NCBI GenBank assembly: GCA_016926535.1
Contig: JAFGOK010000100.1
Location: 1 to 43,452, forward strand
Length of the DNA stretch: 43,452 nt
From: Micromonosporaceae bacterium
Lineage (GTDB): Bacteria; Actinomycetota; Actinomycetes; Mycobacteriales; Micromonosporaceae
Direction of reading: 5' to 3'
Below, piece by piece: positions 27,818 through 34,817 of the stretch; position 1 is the first letter of the stretch; the number at the start of each line of letters is the position of its first letter. A program made the translations under genes and the position numbers. The notes beneath the pieces were generated by a model. It searched no databases. It was not told the DNA's origin and saw only the letters and a list, made by a program, of their open reading frames with translations.

Positions 27818-28660
27818 ATGGCCACCAGACCGCTGATCGTCGTCAAGTGCGGCGGGAACCCTGTCGTCGACGCCGCGGGAGTCTGCGCCGACGTAGCCGG
27901 GCTCGTTGGACGGGGACAGCCTGTGCTCCTGGTGCACGGGGGTTCCGGTGAGATCGCACGACTGGCGGCGAGACTCGGCATCCCGCAACGGACCCTGGTC
28001 GCCCCGGACCAGGTGTCCACCAGGTACACCGACCCGGCGACGCTGGAGGCGGTCATCCTCGCGCTGGCCGGTGCTGTCAAACCCAGGATCGTCGCGGAGC
28101 TGTCCCGGCTCGGGGTGCCGGCGGTCGGTCTCACCGGCTTGGACGGCGGCATGCTGCGTGCTCGCCGCAAGTCTGTCGTGCGCTCCGTTGTGGATGGTCG
28201 AAAGACGCTGGTGAGGGACAATTTGAGCGGTCGGCTCAGCGAGGTCGACACCACGCTGGCAAAGACCCTGCTGCGGTGCGGCTTCGTACCGGTGATCTCG
28301 CCACCAGCGATCGACGAGTGTGGTCACCCGGTGAACGTCGATGCCGACCGGGTGGCGGCAGCGCTCGCTGTGGCACTCGGCGCCGGTCATTTGGTGCTGC
28401 TGACCGGAGCACCGGGGGTACTTGCCAATTCGGAAGACGAGAGCAGCGTCTTGGGCGGTTACCAGGTGCCGATGGCCGGTGCGCCTGGCCGGTTCGCCGG
28501 AGGTGGCATGGCACTCAAGCTCGTTGCGGCCCGAGAGGCTTTGACCGGCGGCGTGCCGTCGGTGTGCATAGCGGACGGCCGGGTGTCTGACCCGGTCAGT
28601 CGGGCACTTGCCGGATCCGGGACCGCGGTCACCATGGCCCGCGTACAGCTTTCAGCATGA
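27818..28660 (+). CDS. lysZ: LysZ-like (ArgB-type) carrier-bound amino acid kinase
   Basis: A 280-residue amino acid kinase. It has VVKCGGNPVV at the N-terminus (phosphate-binding Lys), LVHGGSGE, GLTGLDGGML, NVDADRVAAALAVALGA and GGGMALKLVAA. It phosphorylates the side-chain carboxylate of the LysW-bound glutamate, preparing it for LysY. ATG at 27818 follows GGAGA. It lies between lysY and the amidinotransferase, with 13 bases to the next start. The family includes N-acetylglutamate kinase, but the LysW context indicates the carrier-bound substrate. Confidence 0.9.
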   Translation: MATRPLIVVKCGGNPVVDAAGVCADVAGLVGRGQPVLLVHGGSGEIARLAARLGIPQRTLVAPDQVSTRYTDPATLEAVILALAGAVKPRIVAELSRLGVPAVGLTGLDGGMLRARRKSVVRSVVDGRKTLVRDNLSGRLSEVDTTLAKTLLRCGFVPVISPPAIDECGHPVNVDADRVAAALAVALGAGHLVLLTGAPGVLANSEDESSVLGGYQVPMAGAPGRFAGGGMALKLVAAREALTGGVPSVCIADGRVSDPVSRALAGSGTAVTMARVQLSA

Positions 28661-28673
28661 GAGGAGCAGTCAG

Positions 28674-29714
28674 GTGAGCTTGGTCAATGTGTATACGGAA
28701 TGGGATCCGCTTGAGGAGATCATTGTTGGAACGATGGCCGGCGCACGGGTGCCAATCGCAGACCGGAGTCTTATTGCCACGGAATACCCGGACCTCAACG
28801 ACCCACAGCAGATTCCCTCCGGACCGTTTCCCGGTCAGGTGGTCGAGGAGACCGAGGCCGAGCTCGCCGAGCTGGCGAACATTCTTACCGATCTCGGCGT
28901 GACCGTACGACGACCCGGCGGTCGTGATCATAAGTCGATGGTGTCCACTCCGGATTGGAGCACGGACGGGTTCTACGACTACTGTCCCCGGGACGGATTT
29001 CTCGCCGTCGGCGACTCGATCATCGAAACACCGATGGTGCTGCGGTCACGGTTCCTCGAGGGGTTCGCCTACAAGGAACTGTTCCTGGAGTACCTCGAAA
29101 GCGGTGCGCGCTGGCTCTCGGCGCCCAAGCCACAGTTGACCGACGACATGTACGAGCCGGGCGCGCCGGCGGGGCAGCGGCTGCGCAATCTGGAACCGGC
29201 CTTCGACGCGGCGAATGTGCTCAGGTTCGGTACGGATCTGCTGTACCAGGTCTCTGACAGCGGAAACGCACTCGGCGCGCGCTGGCTCCAGTCGGCCCTG
29301 GGCGAGCAGTACACCGTGCATCCGTGTGAGAACCTGTACACGGACACCCACATCGACTCGACCTTGGTGCCGCTGCGTTGCGGGTTGGTGCTGGTGAACC
29401 CGGCCCGAGTCAATGACGACAACATGCCGGCGTTCCTGCGCGACTGGGACCGGGTGGTCTGTCCGGAACTGGTGGACACCGGCTTCGTCGGTGACCACCC
29501 GAGGTCCTCGGTGTGGATCGGAATGAACTTCCTGGTCGTCGCGCCCGGGAAGGCTGTTGTGGACAAGCGACAGCTGGAGCTCATCCGGGTGCTGGAACGT
29601 CACGGCGTGGAAGTGATCCCAGCGCAGCTCACCCACACCAGAACCCTAGGCGGTGGCTTCCACTGCGTGACGCTGGACGTGCGCCGTGCTGGTGAGCTTG
29701 CCACATACCGGTAG
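28674..29714 (+). CDS. L-arginine:amine amidinotransferase (StrB1/GatM family)
   Basis: A 346-residue amidinotransferase, about the length of streptomycin StrB1. The catalytic Cys331 is in GGGFHCVTLDVRR, the active-site His in TDTHIDSTLVPL, and an acidic segment in EWDPLEEIIVG near the N-terminus is typical. It moves an amidino group from arginine to an amine, releasing ornithine. In ficellomycin the azabicyclohexane ring carries a guanidino group, so this enzyme would supply it. The GTG at 28674 follows GAGGAG at 28661-28666. It is the last gene of the core operon and is followed by a hairpin at 29722. The ornithine aminotransferase at 8336 could remove the ornithine released. Confidence 0.9.
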   Translation: MSLVNVYTEWDPLEEIIVGTMAGARVPIADRSLIATEYPDLNDPQQIPSGPFPGQVVEETEAELAELANILTDLGVTVRRPGGRDHKSMVSTPDWSTDGFYDYCPRDGFLAVGDSIIETPMVLRSRFLEGFAYKELFLEYLESGARWLSAPKPQLTDDMYEPGAPAGQRLRNLEPAFDAANVLRFGTDLLYQVSDSGNALGARWLQSALGEQYTVHPCENLYTDTHIDSTLVPLRCGLVLVNPARVNDDNMPAFLRDWDRVVCPELVDTGFVGDHPRSSVWIGMNFLVVAPGKAVVDKRQLELIRVLERHGVEVIPAQLTHTRTLGGGFHCVTLDVRRAGELATYR

Positions 29715-29721
29715 AGGACCC

Positions 29722-29774
29722 GACCTGCCAGCTCTCCGCTGACCGAACACCGATCGGTGGCGAGCTGGGAGGTC
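29722..29774 (+). terminator. Hairpin after the amidinotransferase, candidate terminator of the core operon
   Basis: GACC and CCAGCTC on the left (29722-29725, 29728-29734) pair with GAGCTGG and GGTC on the right (29762-29768, 29771-29774), with a 2x2 internal loop. Inside, ACCGATCGGT is a further small palindrome. It starts 8 bases after the stop codon. There is no U-run, as is usual for GC-rich actinobacteria, so termination is inferred from position. Confidence 0.5.
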
Positions 29775-29819
29775 ATCCATCTTGTGCTGTCGATATGTCT
29801 ATGACTTCTCAGGCGAACA

Positions 29820-29846
29820 CTGGGTTTACTGGGTTTACTGGGTTTC
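29820..29846. repeat. Three tandem 9-base repeats before cysD
   Basis: The unit CTGGGTTTA occurs at 29820-29828 and 29829-29837, and once more with a final C at 29838-29846. The block ends just before the ribosome-binding sequence GGGGGTGA of cysD. Such repeats can change copy number by slippage and so alter spacing upstream of the start. No function is known. Confidence 0.8.
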
Positions 29847-29857
29847 GGGGGTGATTC

Positions 29858-30766
29858 GTGAGCCGAATGTTGTACCGCGTCTCCCACCTGGATGCGCTCG
29901 AAGCCGAGAGCGTGTTCATCCTGCGTGAGGTGGCCGCCGAGTTCGAACGGCCGGTTCTGCTGTTCTCCGGTGGCAAAGACTCGATTGTGATGCTCAAACT
30001 CGCAGAGAAGGCGTTCACCCCGGCGCGAATACCTTTCCCGGTGATGCATGTTGACACGGGACACAATTTCCCCGAGGTTCTCGCCTGCCGCGATCGGCGC
30101 GTTCGCGAACTCAACGTGCGACTCATCGTGGCCAGTGTGCAGGACGCGATCGACGCCGAGATGGTCCGGGAACCCGCAGACGGGATGCGCAACCGGATCC
30201 AGACACCGGTGCTTCTCGACGCCATTGGGAAGCACCGCTTCGACGCGCTTTTCGGCGGCGCCCGCCGGGACGAGGAGAAGGCCCGGGCCAAGGAACGGGT
30301 TTTCAGCTTCCGAGACGACTTCGGCCAGTGGGACCCGCGCAATCAGCGACCGGAGCTGTGGGCGCTGTACAACGCACGGATCGATCCAGGCGAGTCGATC
30401 CGGGTCTTTCCACTCTCGAACTGGACCGAACTTGACGTCTGGCACTACATCGCCAGAGAGCACATCGAGCTGCCGAGCATCTACTTCGCGCATGACCGCA
30501 AAGTGGTCGAGCGCGACGGCATGCTGTACGCGATCAACGACTTCCTGCCGATTCGGGGCGGAGAGACACCGTTCGTGGAACGGGTGCGATATCGCACGGT
30601 CGGCGATGCCTCATGCACCGCCACGGTGCGTTCCGACGCGGACAGCATCACGAAGGTGATCGACGAGGTCGCCGCGACTCGGATCACCGAACGCGGGGCG
30701 ACTCGTGGTGACGACAGGGTCAGCGAGGCGTCAATGGAAGACCGCAAACGTGAGGGGTACTTCTAG
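29858..30766 (+). CDS. cysD: Sulfate adenylyltransferase small subunit
   Basis: A 302-residue PAPS-reductase-fold nucleotidyltransferase. The PP-loop SGGKDSIVML is at about 38-47; RDEEKARAKERVFSFRD, FPLSNWTELDVWHYI and the C-terminal DRKREGYF are CysD signatures. With CysN it makes adenosine 5'-phosphosulfate from ATP and sulfate. The GTG at 29858 follows GGGGGTGA. It overlaps cysN by one base. It starts a five-gene operon for sulfate activation and import, which would feed the sulfotransferase. It is probably a cluster copy in addition to a housekeeping one; that cannot be checked here. Confidence 0.94.
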   Translation: MSRMLYRVSHLDALEAESVFILREVAAEFERPVLLFSGGKDSIVMLKLAEKAFTPARIPFPVMHVDTGHNFPEVLACRDRRVRELNVRLIVASVQDAIDAEMVREPADGMRNRIQTPVLLDAIGKHRFDALFGGARRDEEKARAKERVFSFRDDFGQWDPRNQRPELWALYNARIDPGESIRVFPLSNWTELDVWHYIAREHIELPSIYFAHDRKVVERDGMLYAINDFLPIRGGETPFVERVRYRTVGDASCTATVRSDADSITKVIDEVAATRITERGATRGDDRVSEASMEDRKREGYF

Positions 30767-32058
30767 TGATGGCCACATGTCAGGAGACGTCGCCGCAGCG
30801 GCCGGTGGACCTGCTGCGGTTTGCCACGGCCGGTTCCGTGGATGACGGCAAGTCGACGCTGATCGGACGGCTGCTGTACGACGCGAAGGCCATCTTCGCA
30901 GACCAGCTGGCAGCTGTAGAGGCGACATCCCGCTCCCGTGGCGACGACTACACCAATCTCGCGCTGCTCACCGATGGCCTGCGCGCGGAGCGGGAGCAGG
31001 GCATCACCATCGACGTGGCGTACCGGTACTTCGCAACGCCACAGCGGAAGTTCATCGTTGCGGACACGCCGGGCCACGTCCAGTACACCCGCAACATGGT
31101 GACCGGCGCATCCACCGCCGATCTGGCGCTGATCCTTCTGGACGCGCGCAAGGGCGTGCTGGAGCAGTCGCGCCGACACGCGTTTCTCTGCTCCCTGCTG
31201 CGCGTGCCGCACATGGTGCTCTGCGTCAACAAGATGGACCTGGTGGACTACTCGCAAGAGGTGTTCGACCGGGTAGTCGGCGACTTCAGCGCCTTCGTCG
31301 CGGAGCTCGACGTCCCGAGCCTGGTCATGATCCCCATCTCGGCCCTGCACGGTGACAACCTGGTCGACCAGAGCGGCAACATGCCGTGGTACGAGGGGCC
31401 AACCCTGCTGCACCACCTGGAACACGTCGCTGTGGCCTCGGACCACAACCTGGTCGACGTGCGCTTTCCGGTACAGTGCGTGATTCGACCGCAATCGACG
31501 TCCGCGTCCGACTACCGCGGGTACGCAGGTCAGATTGCCTCCGGCATCCTGAAGGCCGGCGACGAGGTGATGGTCCTACCATCCGGGTTCACAACGACGA
31601 TCAAGCGCATCGAAGCCGGTGGCAGCGAGGTGCCCGAGGCGTACCCTCCCATGTCGGTGACGATCCACCTGACTGATGAGATCGATGTGGGTCGCGGGGA
31701 CATGATCTGCCGGCCGGACGGTGCTCCGATCGTCGCGCACAACATCGAGGCGATGATCTGCTGGATGGACGAGTACCGCCCGCTGAAAGTCGGTGCCAGG
31801 TACGCGATCAAACACACCACCCGCTCGGTTCGGGCTGTGGCCAGCGATCTGCGGTACTGCCTGAATGTGAACACACTGCACCGGGACGCGTCGGCGATAC
31901 AGCTGTCGCTCAACGAGATCGGTCGGGTACGACTACGCACAGCGGCTCCGCTGCTGGCGGACGAGTACCGCTGCAACCGCACCACGGGTGGGTTCATCGT
32001 CATCGACGAAGGCACCAACCGGACCGTCGGCGCAGGCATGATCATCGGCCTGTCGTGA
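30766..32058 (+). CDS. cysN: Sulfate adenylyltransferase large subunit (GTPase), without APS kinase domain
   Basis: A 430-residue translation-factor-like GTPase. G1 is GSVDDGKST (about 23-31), G3 is DTPGHVQYTRNM and G4 is NKMD; EF-Tu-like domains 2 and 3 follow. GTP hydrolysis drives APS formation by CysD. Many actinobacteria have CysNC fusions of about 610-640 residues with a C-terminal APS kinase; this one ends after the GTPase and barrel domains. No cysC is seen elsewhere in the window, so PAPS must be completed by a kinase encoded elsewhere. GTG at 30766 and ATG at 30769 are both possible starts. It overlaps cysD by one base. Confidence 0.93.
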   Translation: MMATCQETSPQRPVDLLRFATAGSVDDGKSTLIGRLLYDAKAIFADQLAAVEATSRSRGDDYTNLALLTDGLRAEREQGITIDVAYRYFATPQRKFIVADTPGHVQYTRNMVTGASTADLALILLDARKGVLEQSRRHAFLCSLLRVPHMVLCVNKMDLVDYSQEVFDRVVGDFSAFVAELDVPSLVMIPISALHGDNLVDQSGNMPWYEGPTLLHHLEHVAVASDHNLVDVRFPVQCVIRPQSTSASDYRGYAGQIASGILKAGDEVMVLPSGFTTTIKRIEAGGSEVPEAYPPMSVTIHLTDEIDVGRGDMICRPDGAPIVAHNIEAMICWMDEYRPLKVGARYAIKHTTRSVRAVASDLRYCLNVNTLHRDASAIQLSLNEIGRVRLRTAAPLLADEYRCNRTTGGFIVIDEGTNRTVGAGMIIGLS

Positions 32059-32119
32059 GCGAGGCGCCCGACGTAGACCTGCTGATGCTGGGAAGTCCTC
32101 GGAGATTGGATCATTGGTC

Positions 32120-33181
32120 ATGAGAAGTCGACGGCTTTGCATCCTGGCCCTCCTCGGCCTGCTTGCCACGGCGACGTTCGGCGGCACGGGCTGTGGCGGC
32201 GGTGGGGACGGCAGTCGTGGGTCTGGCACCGCCGGTGACCCGGTCGCGGTGCGCCTCGGGTACTTCCCGAACCTGACCCATGCCCCGGCGCTGGTCGGCG
32301 TGGCGAAGGGCATCTTCGCCGAGAAGCTGGGCAGGGACGTCAGGCTGGAGACGAAGATCTTCAGTGCCGGACCGGCCGAGGTGGAAGCGCTCTTCTCCGG
32401 AGCCGTCGACATCGGCTACATCGGGCCGAACCCCACCATCAACGGCTTCGCACAGTCTGGAGGCGAGGCACTGCGAGTCATCTCCGGCGCTGCGTCCGGT
32501 GGGGCCGCCCTGGTGGTCAGGACCACGATCACCACGGCGGCCGACCTGAAGGGCAAGAAACTGGCAACCCCCCAACTCGGCAATACCCAGGACGTCGCAC
32601 TGCGGTACTGGCTCAAGCAAAACGGTCTCACCGCCACCAGGGAAGGTGGCGGTGACGTATCCATCAAGCCGCAGGAGAACGCCGACACCCTGACCACATT
32701 CACCAGCGGTGCCATCGACGGAGCCTGGGTCCCAGAACCATGGGTGACCCGGCTGCTGGATGCGGGCGGCAAGGTGCTGGTGGACGAGAAGACGCTCTGG
32801 CCAGAGGGTCGATACATACTGACGAATATCGTCGTGAGCACGAAGTTCCTCGACGCGCACCCCGACGTGGTTCGGAAGTTCCTGGCGGGCCAGGTCGCGG
32901 TAAACGACTACCTCCACAGCAACCCGGCAGAGTCGCAGCGAGCGGTCGGCGACCAGATCGGTAGGCTCACCGGCAAGCCGCTGGATGCCAGATTGATCCA
33001 GAAAGCGTGGCCGTCGCTGGAGTTCACCAACGACCCGCTTGCCGCCACACTTTTCGTCGGCGCGAAGCACGCCGAGGAGGTCGGTCTGCTGCAGCCAATG
33101 ATGCTGGACCGGCTGTATGACCTGACGCTGCTCAATGAGGTGCTCAAGGCGAACGGCGCGGCAGAGGTTTCGGTGCCGTGA
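32120..33181 (+). CDS. ABC importer substrate-binding lipoprotein (sulfate/sulfonate/nitrate type)
   Basis: A 353-residue SsuA/TauA/NrtA-type binding protein. A signal sequence (residues 1-24) ends in GTGC with Cys25 as the probable lipidated residue, followed by a Gly-rich linker. The mature part has RLGYFPNLTHAPALVG, GAVDIGYIGPNPTINGF and DGAWVPEPWVTRLLDAGG, typical of the family. It starts 61 bases after cysN and overlaps the ATPase start by four bases (GTGA). Its family binds sulfonates, nitrate or similar anions; sulfate or an organosulfonate is inferred from the cysDN genes upstream. Confidence 0.86.
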   Translation: MRSRRLCILALLGLLATATFGGTGCGGGGDGSRGSGTAGDPVAVRLGYFPNLTHAPALVGVAKGIFAEKLGRDVRLETKIFSAGPAEVEALFSGAVDIGYIGPNPTINGFAQSGGEALRVISGAASGGAALVVRTTITTAADLKGKKLATPQLGNTQDVALRYWLKQNGLTATREGGGDVSIKPQENADTLTTFTSGAIDGAWVPEPWVTRLLDAGGKVLVDEKTLWPEGRYILTNIVVSTKFLDAHPDVVRKFLAGQVAVNDYLHSNPAESQRAVGDQIGRLTGKPLDARLIQKAWPSLEFTNDPLAATLFVGAKHAEEVGLLQPMMLDRLYDLTLLNEVLKANGAAEVSVP

Positions 33182-33927
33182 GTACCGCCGTGGCGCTGGA
33201 ATCGGTATCCATGGTGTACGGTCACGGGCGAAACGCGCTGCTCGCGCTGGACCAGATTTCGCTGACCGTACGCACCGGCGAGCTGGTTTGCCTGGTCGGC
33301 GCTTCCGGCTGCGGCAAGAGCACGCTGCTGTCCCTCATCGCCGGCCTGGACCGACCCAGCGGCGGCACGGTATGGGTGGACGGTGCGGGAACGCCGGGTC
33401 TGATGTTCCAGGATCCGGCGCTGTTTCCGTGGTTGAGCGTGGCCGGGAACGTGGAGTTGCCGCTGAAGCTGGGACGGGTGCCGCAGGACGTGCGTCGCCA
33501 GCGGTGCACCGAGTTGCTGGCTACCGTCCACCTGAGCGAGTTCGCCCGAAAGCGACCACACGAGTTGTCTGGCGGCATGCGTCAGCGAGTGGCGCTCGCC
33601 CGCACCCTGGCCCTGCACACACCGGTGTTGCTGATGGACGAGCCGTTCGGCGCGCTGGACGCCATGACCCGCGACCGGCTGCACGACGAGCTGGAACGCA
33701 TCTGGACCGAGCGTGGTCTCACCATCGTGTTCGTCACCCACAATGTCCGGGAGGCGGTGCGGCTGGCCGATCGGGTGGTGCTGCTGTCCAGCCGGCCAGG
33801 CCGGGTGATCTGGGAGCAGGTGGTGGATCTGCCACGACCACGACGCATCGACTCACCAGCTGCGGCAATCCTGGCCGCGGGGATCACCGATCGACTCCGG
33901 GCCGCCGTGGCATGCCATGACGACTGA
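33178..33927 (+). CDS. ABC importer ATPase
   Basis: A 249-residue ATPase of the SsuB/TauB/NrtD group. Walker A is GASGCGKST (about 41-49), the Q-loop is in LMFQDPALFPW, the signature is LSGGMRQRVALA, Walker B is VLLMDEPFGALD and the switch His is in VTHNVREAV. All catalytic residues are present. The GTG at 33178 overlaps the binding-protein stop, and the permease starts 11 bases before its end. It powers the importer whose substrate is inferred to be sulfate or a sulfonate. Confidence 0.93.
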   Translation: MSTAVALESVSMVYGHGRNALLALDQISLTVRTGELVCLVGASGCGKSTLLSLIAGLDRPSGGTVWVDGAGTPGLMFQDPALFPWLSVAGNVELPLKLGRVPQDVRRQRCTELLATVHLSEFARKRPHELSGGMRQRVALARTLALHTPVLLMDEPFGALDAMTRDRLHDELERIWTERGLTIVFVTHNVREAVRLADRVVLLSSRPGRVIWEQVVDLPRPRRIDSPAAAILAAGITDRLRAAVACHDD

Positions 33928-34804
33928 CTGCGCGCCGGTGCCCCTGGACGGCACTGATCCCGGCCCGGCTGGCCCGAACGTGCTGCGGACCGCGGCCGGG
34001 CGGGGCATCTCGACCCGCGGTGCGCGGGTGTGGTCGAGTGTGTGGCCAAAACTGCTGGCGATCGGCAGTTTCCTGGCCTTCTGGCAGGTCGTGGTCTGGG
34101 CCGAGTGGCGACCGGACTACATCCTGCCGGGGCCGGGACCGGTCCTCCGGCAACTCGGCCACGACCTGACTACCTGGGAGCTCTGGTGGGCCATCGGCAC
34201 CACGATGCGTCGTGGGCTGGTGGGCTTTGCGCTGGCCGCCGCGATCGGGCTGGTGGTGGGGCTGGCGGTGGCGCGCAACCGCGTCCTTCGCTCGGCCATC
34301 GGTTCGATGATCACAGGACTGCAGACCATGCCGTCGATCGCCTGGTTCCCGTTGGCGATCCTGCTGTTTCAGATCACCGAGAGTGCGATCCTCTTCGTCA
34401 TCGTGCTCGGTGCCGCGCCCTCGATCGCCAACGGAGTGATCGCGGGTGTGGACCACGTGCCACCCCTGCTGCTGCGGGCGGGCCGGAATCTCGGCGCCCG
34501 GGGCATCGCGCTGTACCGGCACGTCATCTGGCCAGCCGCCCTGCCCTGGATAGCCGCAGGACTCAAGCAGGGCTGGGCGTTCGCCTGGCGCAGCCTGATG
34601 GCAGGGGAACTGCTGGTGATCATCGCAGACAGACCCTCGATTGGCGTACGACTCCAACTCTCCCGGGAACTGGTACAAGCTACGAACATGATCGCCACGC
34701 TGATCGTAATCCTGATGATCGGCGTGCTGGTGGACGTCGGCTTCACAGCGATCGACCGGCGACTGCGCGCGCGGCGGGGCGTTCTGGACCAGACCACCCG
34801 GTGA
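33917..34804 (+). CDS. ABC importer permease
   Basis: A 295-residue inner-membrane permease of the SsuC/TauC type with about six helices after a hydrophilic 40-residue N-terminus. The coupling (EAA) loop reads AGRNLGARGIALYRHVIWPA. It starts within the ATPase gene (11-base overlap), which shows translational coupling. Its end is 13 bases from the convergent end of the Fe-S oxidoreductase gene. With the two preceding genes it makes a complete importer. Confidence 0.91.
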   Translation: MTTDCAPVPLDGTDPGPAGPNVLRTAAGRGISTRGARVWSSVWPKLLAIGSFLAFWQVVVWAEWRPDYILPGPGPVLRQLGHDLTTWELWWAIGTTMRRGLVGFALAAAIGLVVGLAVARNRVLRSAIGSMITGLQTMPSIAWFPLAILLFQITESAILFVIVLGAAPSIANGVIAGVDHVPPLLLRAGRNLGARGIALYRHVIWPAALPWIAAGLKQGWAFAWRSLMAGELLVIIADRPSIGVRLQLSRELVQATNMIATLIVILMIGVLVDVGFTAIDRRLRARRGVLDQTTR

Positions 34805-34817
34805 ACCGTGATCGCGC

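Noticed and set aside
26556-28660. LysW, ArgC-like and ArgB-like genes as primary lysine or arginine biosynthesis
   Set aside because: They are coupled to a split transketolase, a DegT aminotransferase and an amidinotransferase; no argJ, argF, argG or homoaconitase-type genes are present.
20500-29714. Aminoglycoside (streptomycin-type) cluster because of StrR and StrB1 relatives
   Set aside because: No inositol dehydrogenase, scyllo-inosamine aminotransferase or deoxysugar genes; LysW and NRPS genes point elsewhere.
32111-33070. Long open frame antisense to the binding lipoprotein
   Set aside because: The plus-strand gene has a signal peptide, family motifs and operon coupling; the minus frame has none.
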